DNA from: Cnuella takakiae
GTDB taxonomy: Bacteria > Bacteroidota > Bacteroidia > Chitinophagales > Chitinophagaceae
Direction of reading: 5' to 3'
Assembly (NCBI RefSeq): GCF_001953305.1
Contig: NZ_MTFE01000010.1
Span: forward strand, 3,550,202-3,614,201
DNA length: 64,000 nucleotides
Position numbers and translations under genes: made by a program. Positions 27,586 to 35,934 of this stretch are shown here, piece by piece. Numbering within the stretch: position 1 is the first letter of the stretch; the number at the start of each line of letters is the position of its first letter. Below the pieces are notes generated by a model. That model saw only the letters and a list, made by a program, of their open reading frames with translations. It did no database searches and was not told the DNA's origin.

Positions 27586-28500
27586 TCAATCCTCCGTATG
27601 CCTTAACCCTTCCGCCACTTTAAAAATGTGCGTGATATAGGGAAACACTGCATCCATGGTTTCCTCTGCACCGCGGGTACTGCCCGGCAGGGTAAGCACC
27701 AGGGTGTTTTGAATAAACCCTGCTACCCCCCTTGATAACATGGCATAAGGCGTGCGCTCCTGCCCATAGCTGCGGGCAGCTTCCATGATACCGGGAATCT
27801 GCCTATCCAATAAAGGCGTAATGGCTTCTGGTGTTACATCACGGCGGTACAAGCCAGTACCGCCACAAAAGATTACAAGGTTGAAATTTTCATTCGCCAG
27901 CTGGCGAGCCTTGTCCTGTATGGTTTGAAAATCATCGGGGATGATGGTATAGGAAGCAGTGGTCAAACCATGCGCTTCCATCTTTTGCATAATGGCCTTA
28001 CCAGCAAAGTCCTGCTTGGTGCCAGCCGATACGCTGTCGGAACAAACCACCACGGCAGCAAGGATATCAAGTTGCAAACCCTTGCTATCCGATTTGCCAC
28101 CTTTCTTGGATGCCAGTTTGATATTTGCGATTTCCACCTCTTTATCAATAGGCTTCAGCATGTCGTATAGGGTGAGCGCAGTAATGGCCGCACCATGCAT
28201 GGCTTCCACCTCCACACCGGTGCGGTAAATGGTATGCACTTCAACAGAGATGGTTATGCGCAAACCTTCTATTGCATAAGCGATAGCGGCATATTCCACT
28301 GGCAGCGGGTGGCAATCCGGAATTACATCACTGGTCTTTTTGATGGCCAGCAAACCAGCTGCACGGCCAAATTCAAACACATCACCCTTGGGCACTTGCT
28401 TGTTCTGAATGGCACCAATTGTTTCCGGCTTTGAAACCTGCAACACAGCTGTGGCAACGGCCTTGCGCAGGGTAGTGACTTTATGGGTAATGTTTACCAT
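27586..28500 (-). CDS. moaCB: Bifunctional molybdenum cofactor protein MoaC/MoaB(Mog)
   Basis: A 304-residue fusion. The N-terminal half (about 1-145) is MoaC, which makes cyclic pyranopterin monophosphate; key segments are KGDVFEFGRAAGLLAIKKTS, PDCHPLPVEY and GVEVEAMHGAAITALTLYDM. The C-terminal half (about 150-304) is a MoaB/MogA domain for molybdopterin adenylylation, with CSDSVSAGTKQD, FCGGTGLYRRDVTPEA and LPGSTRGAEE. It is a known domain fusion in Bacteroidota. It lies 134 bases downstream of moaE. Confidence 0.95.
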   Translation of the reverse strand: MVNITHKVTTLRKAVATAVLQVSKPETIGAIQNKQVPKGDVFEFGRAAGLLAIKKTSDVIPDCHPLPVEYAAIAYAIEGLRITISVEVHTIYRTGVEVEAMHGAAITALTLYDMLKPIDKEVEIANIKLASKKGGKSDSKGLQLDILAAVVVCSDSVSAGTKQDFAGKAIMQKMEAHGLTTASYTIIPDDFQTIQDKARQLANENFNLVIFCGGTGLYRRDVTPEAITPLLDRQIPGIMEAARSYGQERTPYAMLSRGVAGFIQNTLVLTLPGSTRGAEETMDAVFPYITHIFKVAEGLRHTED

Positions 28501-28634
28501 GATGAGTGATGAGGGATGAATAATGAGTAAGGATCAGGGGGCGGGTATTAGATATTGGGTATTAGGTATTTGGAACCTGACGCTTATATAACAAGGCCTT
28601 TTGAGTTTTTGAGCAAAGCCTTAAATCCAAAATC

Positions 28635-29078
28635 CTACTGGTTGACTTTCCACTGGTGGGTTTCGTCTTCAAAAACTTCCTTGCCCCAAACAGGCAGTTC
28701 GGCTTTGATGCGCTCCACTACTTCGGTACAGGCATCGATGGCCATCCGTCGGTGGTTGGAAGAAGTAAAAACAAACAAACAGATTTCCCCTGCGGCAACG
28801 GTTCCCAGGCTATGGTGCACGTGCATACAGGTTAGATTGTACTTGCTGAAGGTTTCCTCCCGGATGGCATGCATCTTTTCCATGGCCATGTCCTCGTAGG
28901 TGGTATACTCGATTGCGGAAACGGCTTTTCCGTCAATGGTGTCTGCCCGCACCTGGCCCAGGAAAATGCTGTGCGCACCAATATCCGTCTTGGTGCTGTG
29001 CTTTTGAATACTGTCGGCAATAAAGCTTGCAGGAATGGATCCTACTGTAAATATGTTTTTGGGCTTGCGCTCGCTCAT
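28635..29078 (-). CDS. moaE: Molybdopterin synthase catalytic subunit
   Basis: The 147-residue large subunit of molybdopterin synthase, which inserts two sulfurs from MoaD thiocarboxylate into the pyranopterin. Recognisable segments are GAHSIFLGQVRAD, MHVHHSLGTVAAGE, SSNHRRMAIDACTEVVERIK and the lysine-containing PVWGKEVFEDETHQWKVN at the C-terminus. The moeB stop lies immediately before its ATG, so it is translationally close-packed in the operon. Confidence 0.95.
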   Translation of the reverse strand: MSERKPKNIFTVGSIPASFIADSIQKHSTKTDIGAHSIFLGQVRADTIDGKAVSAIEYTTYEDMAMEKMHAIREETFSKYNLTCMHVHHSLGTVAAGEICLFVFTSSNHRRMAIDACTEVVERIKAELPVWGKEVFEDETHQWKVNQ

Positions 29079-29079
29079 C

Positions 29080-30186
29080 TTATTTGCTTTGATTGATGGC
29101 CGAAAGGGCCATGATGCCTCCTTTAAGGCTATATAGTTTTTGTCCGGCAGGTGCCCACTGGCTCAGCAGCCGCACCGCCTCGATGCTGCGGATGCCATGG
29201 TGACAAACCACTACCACCTCTTTCCCTTCTACCTGTGCGCTCCTATTGCGCAGCTCGGAAAGGGGCAGGCGCTGGTGCGGTACAGGCAGCTCGGGCCTTT
29301 CCTGAAGTTCCCTTACATCAACGAAAACGGCCCCCTGCTCCATCAGGGTAGGTAGCTCCCTTGAACCAATTTCGGCTACATCTCTTGCACCACAGTACCA
29401 CTCGTAATTGGTCAGCAGGAATGCCTGCCGGTCTGCAGGCCCGGTGCGGGAAGCTGAAGGTGCCACCTCCATGATCCAACTGCTGCCTGTCTTAAGGTCG
29501 AAGTGCAACATACCCTTTGATAGCAGTGCACCAACCCCGGTTAGGTACTTGATCACTTCAGCTGCCTGGAGGGTGCCGATGATGCCAGGCAGTACGCCCA
29601 GTACACCTGCCTGTGCACAATTGGGCACTTCATGTTCGCCGGGCGGCTCAGGAAAAATATCACGGTAGTTAATGCCTGCGGTGCCATTTGCACCTGCATG
29701 CAGTACCGCAAGCTGGCCTTCCCACTGGGTAAGGGCTGCCATCACCAGGGGCTTTTGCATGAGTGCGCACGCATCATTAAGCATATAGCGGGTGGCAAAA
29801 TTGTCGGTACAATCCACCACGATATCATACTTGGGCAACAGCTCCAGCGCCAGCACGTTGTGCAGGTAAAAAGGATATTGTTTTACCTCCACCTCCGGGT
29901 TGATGCGGTGCACCGCTTTTGCAGCGGCTTTTACCTTCAGGTGCTCCACATCCTCCAAACTGTATAACACCTGCCGGTGCAGGTTGGACAGCGACACCAC
30001 ATCGCCATCGGCAATACCGATATAACCAACACCCGCCGCAGCCAGGTATTGCAACACGGGGCAACCCAGCCCACCGGCACCCACCACCAACACCTTGGCA
30101 TCAGCTAGAAGCTCTTGCCCCTGCTCGCCTATTTCAGGCAGCAGCACCTGGCGTTGGTAGCGCTCACTATGTACGTTTATTTTCAT
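29080..30186 (-). CDS. moeB: MoeB/ThiF-type adenylyltransferase with C-terminal rhodanese domain
   Basis: Adenylates the C-terminal glycine of MoaD, probably followed by sulfur transfer. The 368 residues comprise an E1-like ThiF domain (about 1-250; VVGAGGLGCPVLQYLAAAG, DGDVVSLSNLHRQ, DCTDNFATRY) and a rhodanese domain (about 265-365; active-site loop VCHHGIRS). The Zn-binding CxxC pairs of E. coli MoeB are not evident. The rhodanese part suggests that the protein also delivers sulfur, as in MOCS3-like enzymes. Its ATG directly follows the moaD stop (TAAATG). Confidence 0.93.
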   Translation of the reverse strand: MKINVHSERYQRQVLLPEIGEQGQELLADAKVLVVGAGGLGCPVLQYLAAAGVGYIGIADGDVVSLSNLHRQVLYSLEDVEHLKVKAAAKAVHRINPEVEVKQYPFYLHNVLALELLPKYDIVVDCTDNFATRYMLNDACALMQKPLVMAALTQWEGQLAVLHAGANGTAGINYRDIFPEPPGEHEVPNCAQAGVLGVLPGIIGTLQAAEVIKYLTGVGALLSKGMLHFDLKTGSSWIMEVAPSASRTGPADRQAFLLTNYEWYCGARDVAEIGSRELPTLMEQGAVFVDVRELQERPELPVPHQRLPLSELRNRSAQVEGKEVVVVCHHGIRSIEAVRLLSQWAPAGQKLYSLKGGIMALSAINQSK

Positions 30187-30429
30187 TTAACCTCCGGAAA
30201 ATGGTGGTAAAAAAGCAAGGGTACTTCCTTCCTGTACAGGCGCATTGCTGCGCAGTAACTGCTTGTTCAAGGCAAGAGCATATTTGCGTTCGGACAGCTG
30301 CGGAAACTGCTGCAGTACCGCATGCTGCACGGCATCGGTATCGCTGCAATCAGCAACCTCCACAGAACCTTTGCCAGTGATTTCGGCAAGCGCACCAAAA
30401 AACAAAACTGTCGTCTTCATTGCCTGCAT
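30187..30429 (-). CDS. moaD: Molybdopterin synthase sulfur carrier subunit
   Basis: An 80-residue ubiquitin-fold protein ending in the required Gly-Gly (LPPFSGG), which becomes the thiocarboxylate sulfur donor for MoaE. Body motifs LFFGALAEITGK and LALNKQLL fit MoaD. The ATG at 30429 immediately follows the stop of the upstream permease gene (TAAATG); an internal ATG three codons on (MKTTVLFF) is also possible. Confidence 0.93.
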   Translation of the reverse strand: MQAMKTTVLFFGALAEITGKGSVEVADCSDTDAVQHAVLQQFPQLSERKYALALNKQLLRSNAPVQEGSTLAFLPPFSGG

Positions 30430-31167
30430 TTATGCCTGTGTAAATAATAATTTGTAAACCGCCAGCAACAGCACCGATGCCAATATCTGTTGCAGCACCG
30501 GCTGCTTGAACTTCTTTGCCCCGAAATAGGCGCCGAGCAAACCGCCTGCAAAAGCAAGGGCTACAAAAAGCACCATATCCTGGCTGATGCTGATGCCTTT
30601 TACCAGTTGCCCCGCCAGCCCCGATAAAGAGTTGACAAAAATAAACAGGGCACTGATAGCGGCTGTTTGTTTCTGGTTGGCCCATCCCAGCAGCAATACT
30701 ACCGGCGACAATATGATGCCGCCGCCAATGCCGATCAATCCTGAAAGCAGACCGATACCCGCACCAATGGCCAGCGATAAACCCAGGTGTTCCTTTCGCC
30801 TGGGCGTATCTGGCATGTTGCGGAAAATAAAAAAGCGCAATACGGGTATCAGCAACAGCAGCCCAAGGATCTTCTTATATATAGCTGCATCGATGCTTAC
30901 CAATCCGCCTACAAATGCCATGGGTATGGAGGCCAGTGCCAGCGGCCAAAACAGCTTCCAGCGAAAATGACCTGCCCGGTAAAACTGAATGAATGAAACA
31001 CTGGCCACAAAAAGGTTTAGCAGCAAGGCTGTTGGTTTCATCACCGCTGGCGACACGCTGAACAGTGCCATCAGGGCAAGATAGCCGCTAGCCCCGCCGT
31101 GCCCTACAGAGGCATACAGGAAGGCTACGCCAAACAACAAACAACAAAAAAGCACCAGGTGATCCAT
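30430..31167 (-). CDS. TauE/SafE (TSUP) family membrane permease
   Basis: A 245-residue membrane protein with about eight hydrophobic segments and the two family repeats: GGASGYLALMALFSVSPAVMKPTALLLN near the N-terminus and GIGGGIILSPVVLLLG near residue 150. Members move sulfite, sulfoacetate or other organosulfur anions. Its place inside the molybdenum-cofactor operon, abutting moaD, could mean a role in oxyanion or sulfur supply for the cofactor, but the substrate cannot be derived. Confidence 0.88.
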   Translation of the reverse strand: MDHLVLFCCLLFGVAFLYASVGHGGASGYLALMALFSVSPAVMKPTALLLNLFVASVSFIQFYRAGHFRWKLFWPLALASIPMAFVGGLVSIDAAIYKKILGLLLLIPVLRFFIFRNMPDTPRRKEHLGLSLAIGAGIGLLSGLIGIGGGIILSPVVLLLGWANQKQTAAISALFIFVNSLSGLAGQLVKGISISQDMVLFVALAFAGGLLGAYFGAKKFKQPVLQQILASVLLLAVYKLLFTQA

Positions 31168-31210
31168 TCAGGTCAATTTTTTCATTTACAAGCACAAGCA
31201 CAGTTGCAAT

Positions 31211-32389
31211 TTAAAACAACCAGGCTTCAACAGGGCTTCCAGCTTCCAGCACGGCCGCTTCCTCCGGAATTTCAACCAGGCAATTGGCTAGTGCAAAGGA
31301 ACTTAACCGGTAGGACTCCTGGGCCTGTAGTGGGGTAATGGTACCATTTTCAACCCTGCCTTTCAGAAAATGGGTAAGCCCCGGCTTTTTTTGTACCGGT
31401 GCGGAAAGCGGCAATTGAACTTTTCGGGACAGGTTACTGCGCTGCATCAGTTTTCCAATGGCCGGCACTACGTACTGGTAAAAACAGGAAAGCACGGAAG
31501 CCGGGTTGCCCGGCAATCCAAATACCGGCTTGTCACCAGCCATACCAAAATACAGGGGCTTGCCTGGCTTTTGTTTTACCTTATGAAACACCTGCCTTAC
31601 ACCGCATGCCACGGTTGCCGGCAAAACATAATCATAATCGCCTACGCTGATACCGCCGGTAAGCAATACCAGGTCGGCATTTTGAAGTGCCTGGCTCATT
31701 ACTGCGGTAGTGGCTTCCAGGCTGTCATCCACCTTGAACAAGTGGACATCCTTAACCCCCATTTGCTCCAATGCAGCGATTATGGTAAAGGAGTTTGCTT
31801 CGAAAACCTTACCCCGCACAGGCTCTGTACCCGGTGCCTGCAATTCTTTACCGGTAACCAGCAAGGCCACCAGGGGTTTAGGATAGACCAATACTTCGGC
31901 AACACCCAGCATGGCCAGGTAGCCCAATGCAGCAGGCGTGAGCGGGGTACCTGCAGGAAGGGCAAGCGCGCCTTTACCGATCTCCGAGCCTATGGGCCGC
32001 ACATTCGCACCAGGGCTAAGGCTGCTATCGTTTACCTGCACTTTGCCTGCACTTGTGGTTGTTTGCTCCTGCATCACAACAGTATCCACATCAGGAGGCA
32101 GGGCAGCCCCGGTAAATATCCGGACCGCTGTTCCGGAACCTACAATTTCAGTAGCCCCATCTCCAGCAGCCACTACTTGGCTGATGGGTAGTTCTGATTG
32201 ATTATGGAGGCTTTCAAAAGCAAAGGCATACCCATCCACCGCAGATTGAGCCCACATGGGTATATCATAGGGTGCTACTACATCGGCTGCGAGTATGCAA
32301 GCGGCAGCCTCCTGCAAAGCACTTAACCTGGGTGTTAGTAATTTGATATGCTGTTGCACCAATTCCCTTGCTTCCGAAACGCTGATCAT
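31211..32389 (-). CDS. moeA: Molybdopterin molybdenumtransferase
   Basis: Inserts molybdate into adenylated molybdopterin. The 392 residues have the normal MoeA order: an N-terminal domain with PMWAQSAVDGYAF; a central MogA-like fold with TGGISVGDYDYV and FGLPGNPASVLSCFYQYV; and a C-terminal domain (about 325-392). It is the first true Moco gene of the minus-strand operon. MoaA, needed for the first step of the pathway, is absent from this window. Confidence 0.95.
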   Translation of the reverse strand: MISVSEARELVQQHIKLLTPRLSALQEAAACILAADVVAPYDIPMWAQSAVDGYAFAFESLHNQSELPISQVVAAGDGATEIVGSGTAVRIFTGAALPPDVDTVVMQEQTTTSAGKVQVNDSSLSPGANVRPIGSEIGKGALALPAGTPLTPAALGYLAMLGVAEVLVYPKPLVALLVTGKELQAPGTEPVRGKVFEANSFTIIAALEQMGVKDVHLFKVDDSLEATTAVMSQALQNADLVLLTGGISVGDYDYVLPATVACGVRQVFHKVKQKPGKPLYFGMAGDKPVFGLPGNPASVLSCFYQYVVPAIGKLMQRSNLSRKVQLPLSAPVQKKPGLTHFLKGRVENGTITPLQAQESYRLSSFALANCLVEIPEEAAVLEAGSPVEAWLF

Positions 32390-32432
32390 ATGAATCTTTA
32401 AACAAATAGTAGTATGCCTTAAATTTTCTTAC

Positions 32433-32717
32433 TTATCCTTCCTTTTTATCGGAATGCCCCAGGCTTTTTCCCGGAGCTACCTGGTCACGTACCAGTTGTT
32501 TCAACTCCTTTACCTCGGGGAAGCGTCCTTCCCTTTTCCGGTCAAAAAGCAGGGTCTCCCCAATTGAAATACTGTACCGGCCACTTACCTCGCTGGGATG
32601 CAACAAAACGCCACCCAGATCATCGGAGAAGGTAGTGAGGAGCTCCTGCGCCATGTAAGCGGCCCGCAGCAACCAACCACATCTGGGACAATATTCTATA
32701 CGGATCTGTGGCTTCAT
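32433..32717 (-). CDS. SelT/SelW/SelH (Rdx) family protein
   Basis: A 94-residue thioredoxin-like protein with the Rdx redox motif in YCPRCGWLLRAAYMAQEL (C9-x2-C12) and the family core VSGRYSISIGETLLFDRK. Bacterial members have Cys where eukaryotic SelW has selenocysteine, and their role is unclear. It lies 43 bases upstream of moeA, so it is probably the first gene of the Moco operon. Confidence 0.85.
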   Translation of the reverse strand: MKPQIRIEYCPRCGWLLRAAYMAQELLTTFSDDLGGVLLHPSEVSGRYSISIGETLLFDRKREGRFPEVKELKQLVRDQVAPGKSLGHSDKKEG

Positions 32718-33314
32718 ACATGCTATTTGAAACTGTTTGTATGCCCTTGCTTTGCTTTACACTTAAAGGCTAATAAAGCGCAATGTTAAACGGGTACAAA
32801 AATGGTAACTGTTAATTTGCAGCGAAGCGGAAACCAACCATTCCGAACAAAAAACAGAGCCAGTTGTTCGTTTGTCGCAACCCCCTCCTAAGCCTGATAG
32901 CAAGGAAATGTGTTTATAAAAACAAATACCCTATAGTTGGATGTGTTTATAAAACGGGCTGCAAATAGTTCCCCAATTACCAACAAGCATTTAAATAATG
33001 AAGGTTAAAAATAAGATTTATCAACCGCACCCAACTTCAAAAACAATGAAAACAAGACCACGATTTAAGGTTTAAACCTTTTAAAGGATTAAAGCTTTAC
33101 CATTTATCCTTCAAATGCACAATTAGCTTTTAAATCATATATCAACTTAAGAACGGGTTTACCGCCCCATTTTTTTTACAATTAATCGGCATTTTAATCC
33201 CTTAGAGTTTCCCTGCATCATCCTAACTTGCGGCCTACAAAATTTTGCAGACCGGAGCGGTTGAAGAAAGGTGTTGAAACCGGGAGCGTTGCCGGGCATT
33301 ATAAAACCAAAGAC
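32718..33314. other. AT-rich divergent intergenic region with a 33-bp-spaced direct repeat
   Basis: About 600 bases with no credible gene. Two exact copies of ATGTGTTTATAAAA lie at 32908-32921 and 32941-32954, and a palindrome AAGGTTTAAACCTT lies at 33067-33080. The region presumably contains promoters for the SelW/Moco operon and for mqo. Confidence 0.5.
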
Positions 33315-34820
33315 ATGAGTCGCACAGCTAAGCGTTCGTTCAACAAAAATCCTGATGTAGTACTGATTGGCGCCGGTATCATGAGCGCCACCCTGGGTAT
33401 GATGCTGAAACAGCTGCAACCCGATTGGACCATTGAGATATTCGAACGCCTGGACAATGCCGCAGCCGAAAGCTCCGATGCATGGAACAATGCCGGTACG
33501 GGTCACTCTGCTTTCTGCGAACTCAACTACACTCCCCAAAAGCCTGATGGCTCCATTGCCATCAACAAGGCTGTGAGCATTGCCGAATCTTTTGAGGTTT
33601 CTAAAGAATTTTGGGCTTACCTGGTGGAGAACGATTATATCCACCCACCGGCCACCTTTATCCGCCGCATACCACACATGAGTTTTGTATGGGGCGATGA
33701 AAATGTCAGCTACCTGCGCAAACGCTACGATGCGCTGGTTAAGAACCACCTGTTTGAAGGCATGCAATTTTCGGAGGACGCTTCGCAAATACGCGAATGG
33801 GCTCCCCTGATCATGGAAGGCCGCAAAGACGATGAAAGTTTGGCTGCCACCCGCATGGATATTGGTACCGATGTAAACTTTGGCGCTCTCACCCGTTGCA
33901 AATTTGAATGGCTGAAGGAACAAGGTGGCGTGCACCTGCATTTCAACCACGAGGTACGCGACATTGAACGCGAGGACAATGGCCGCTGGAAGATCGTGGT
34001 GCGGGATGAGGCAACCGAAAAGAAACGTACTCTTCATGCAGCCTTTATATTTATCGGTGCCGGTGGTGGCGCCCTGCCTCTTTTGCTGAAATCAGGCATT
34101 CCTGAAAGCAAAGGTTATGGCGGTTTCCCAGTAAGCGGGCAATGGCTGCGTTGTAACAATGAAACAATCATTGAACAACACAATGCAAAAGTTTATGGCC
34201 TGGCAGCGGTAGGTTCCCCTCCCATGTCGGTGCCCCACCTCGATACCCGCTGGATCAAGGGTAAACGCGAACTGCTGTTCGGACCATATGCCGGTTTTAC
34301 CACCAAGTTCCTGAAGCAGGGCTCCGTACTCGACCTGTTCAAATCCATCAAACTGGCCAATATCCGACCCATGGTATCAGCTGGCATTACCAATATTCCG
34401 CTTACCAAGTACCTGATCGAGCAGGTGCGTCTTTCGCCTGAAGGCAGGCTGGAAGCACTAAAGGACTATTTCCCTGATGCACAGCTGAAAGACTGGGACC
34501 TGGAAGTAGCCGGGCAAAGGGTACAGGTGATCAAGAAGGATGAAAATGGTGGTGGTGTGCTGGAATTCGGTACCGAAGTAGTTAATGCCGCCGATGGTTC
34601 CATTGCTGCCCTGCTGGGTGCTTCTCCAGGTGCATCTACAGCCGTGAGCATCATGATCACCCTGCTCAACCGCTGCTTCCCCAACCAGATGGCATCCGCC
34701 GAATGGCAAAAGAAGATCAGCACCATGATCCCCTCCTATGGTCAATCGCTGGGCAAAGACAAACAATTGTTGCAACAAACCCGGGCCTGGACGCACAGGG
34801 TGCTGGGACTTGAAGCCTGA
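33315..34820 (+). CDS. mqo: Malate:quinone oxidoreductase
   Basis: FAD-dependent peripheral membrane enzyme oxidising malate to oxaloacetate and passing electrons to quinone. From the ATG at 33315 (MSRTAKRSF) the protein has 501 residues. It carries the FAD motif DVVLIGAGIMSATLGMMLK and the family segments SDAWNNAGTGHSAFCELNYT, GAGGGALPLLLKSGIPES, GPYAGFTTKFLKQGS, and near the C-terminus ALLGASPGASTAVSIM. Upstream in-frame codons would add an unrelated tail. Monocistronic with its own terminator. Confidence 0.96.
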   Translation: MSRTAKRSFNKNPDVVLIGAGIMSATLGMMLKQLQPDWTIEIFERLDNAAAESSDAWNNAGTGHSAFCELNYTPQKPDGSIAINKAVSIAESFEVSKEFWAYLVENDYIHPPATFIRRIPHMSFVWGDENVSYLRKRYDALVKNHLFEGMQFSEDASQIREWAPLIMEGRKDDESLAATRMDIGTDVNFGALTRCKFEWLKEQGGVHLHFNHEVRDIEREDNGRWKIVVRDEATEKKRTLHAAFIFIGAGGGALPLLLKSGIPESKGYGGFPVSGQWLRCNNETIIEQHNAKVYGLAAVGSPPMSVPHLDTRWIKGKRELLFGPYAGFTTKFLKQGSVLDLFKSIKLANIRPMVSAGITNIPLTKYLIEQVRLSPEGRLEALKDYFPDAQLKDWDLEVAGQRVQVIKKDENGGGVLEFGTEVVNAADGSIAALLGASPGASTAVSIMITLLNRCFPNQMASAEWQKKISTMIPSYGQSLGKDKQLLQQTRAWTHRVLGLEA

Positions 34821-34841
34821 TAAACAAAAATGAGCTGAAAA

Positions 34842-34872
34842 ATGCCGGAGCCCTTGGTTCCGGCATTTTTAT
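34842..34872 (+). terminator. Terminator of mqo
   Basis: Stem ATGCCGGA / TCCGGCAT with a 9-base loop followed by a T run, 20 bases after the stop. Confidence 0.85.
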
Positions 34873-35041
34873 TTACAAAGGCTACGGGAGATTACCGAAG
34901 CTTTTAGGGGTTTCATCTTAGAACGTCCACATATCGCCGAACTACCCGCCATTGCCTCAATACATCAGGTACATTTGGATAATCAGGCAAAACCAACCTG
35001 ATTTTGCAGTGCAACTAAGGCGCTCACCAAAAACTAAAATC

Positions 35042-35473
35042 ATGACACAGCAGGCACAACCCTATATTCTTTGCGTGGATGATGATGCTGACGACCTGAT
35101 GATGCTGCGGGAAGCTTTTGAAGCCAATGGCTGTACCTATGGCGTAGAGGTGGCGTGCGACGGAGAAGAAGCACTCAGCAGACTGCGCAATACCCTTCCG
35201 GGTCAAAACCTGCCCAGCCTCATTGTGCTGGATGTAAATATGCCCCGCATTGATGGCAGAGAAACCCTGCTGGCCCTGCAAAAAGATTCCACCCTGTCCA
35301 AGATACCGGTAGTGGCTTATTCCACTTCCTCAAGCCCCTTGGACAAGCTGTTTTTTAACCGCCTTAACGTAGCTTTTTTTACCAAACCCAGCTACTTCAA
35401 CGAACTGGAAAGCGTAGCAGCTACCATGCTCCACTTCTGCAATCCATCGAACCAGCAACCCATGATTCATTAA
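35042..35473 (+). CDS. Single-domain response regulator (Rcp1-like)
   Basis: A 143-residue stand-alone receiver domain with no output module. Acidic pocket: CVDDDADD at the N-terminus; phospho-acceptor Asp in VLDVNMPRIDG; Ser/Thr in VVAYSTSSSP; Lys in FFTKPSYF. I take the ATG at 35042 (MTQQAQPYILC). This subtype often partners phytochrome or PAS histidine kinases such as the one at 44800-49302, but there is no direct genomic link. Confidence 0.9.
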   Translation: MTQQAQPYILCVDDDADDLMMLREAFEANGCTYGVEVACDGEEALSRLRNTLPGQNLPSLIVLDVNMPRIDGRETLLALQKDSTLSKIPVVAYSTSSSPLDKLFFNRLNVAFFTKPSYFNELESVAATMLHFCNPSNQQPMIH

Positions 35474-35498
35474 AGGGTAGGCCTAATCCAAAATACTG

Positions 35499-35521
35499 AA
35501 GTCCCGCAAGGGGCTTTTTTT
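35499..35521 (+). terminator. Terminator of the response regulator gene
   Basis: AGTCCC / GGGGCT stem (one G-T pair) with a GCAA tetraloop and seven T residues. Confidence 0.75.
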
Positions 35522-35666
35522 GTATTCCTTTTTCCAAAAGTTTTCCTGCACCGTCCACTACAATCCAATCTGGCACTGCAATTGAATTCTTTACGATTGG
35601 CAAGAAAAATGCTCCTTTGAACATTCTGCACCAGGCTTGTTGTTTTTTAGCCAATAACAATAATTT

Positions 35667-35698
35667 TTTGTTGCAGAATTGAGGATTCTATTAATTTG
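35667..35698 (+). promoter_or_regulatory. Promoter of the arginine operon
   Basis: TTTG at 35667-35670, 20 bases, then TTAATTTG at 35691-35698, one mismatch from the Bacteroidota -7 box TAnnTTTG. Transcription would start about 35704, just upstream of the leader-peptide ATG at 35715. Confidence 0.65.
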
Positions 35699-35714
35699 CA
35701 GCCTCATTCATTAA

Positions 35715-35825
35715 ATGAACATCAACACACATACCAAGCATTTTATATTTCACACCTTTCCTGAGACAGGTGTGTATGCGGTGTGTTTTGATATCTTCCG
35801 CTATTTGTCCAGACGACCTTGCTGA
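35715..35825 (+). CDS. Candidate arginine-operon leader peptide
   Basis: A 36-codon frame begins 16 bases after the promoter -7 box with an ATG. Its last ten residues include three Arg: F-R-Y-L-S-R-R-P-C, then TGA. It is too short to be a usual gene, has no stop before that point and lies between the promoter and the first arginine gene. The stop codon lies within the 5' arm of a strong hairpin (35822-35857). I infer that ribosome stalling at Arg codons when charged Arg-tRNA is scarce changes the RNA fold. No homologue is known to me. Confidence 0.55.
   Translation: MNINTHTKHFIFHTFPETGVYAVCFDIFRYLSRRPC
35751..35774 (+). promoter_or_regulatory. Hairpin inside the arginine leader frame
   Basis: CACACCT (35751-35757) pairs with AGGTGTG (35768-35774) around a 10-base loop, within the leader peptide coding region. 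It could be a pause element. Confidence 0.45.
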
Positions 35826-35857
35826 TAGGCCGAGCCAATAACCAAGGCCCCTATCAG
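35822..35857 (+). promoter_or_regulatory. Attenuator-like hairpin overlapping the leader stop codon
   Basis: CTGATAGG (35822-35829) pairs with CCTATCAG (35850-35857), with extra CC/GG pairs across a small bulge. The leader TGA is inside the 5' arm, so a ribosome at the stop or at the Arg codons just before would cover it. CCTTG at 35817 can alternatively pair with CAAGG at 35843. No clean U-tract follows, so the downstream effect (termination or start-site masking) is open. Confidence 0.5.
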
Positions 35858-35934
35858 TGAAAACTCCCCGGCACTCTTTTTCGCTTTGGATTGGTCATCC
35901 GTTTTCCTTTCAAACGTTACATAAACGTTACATC

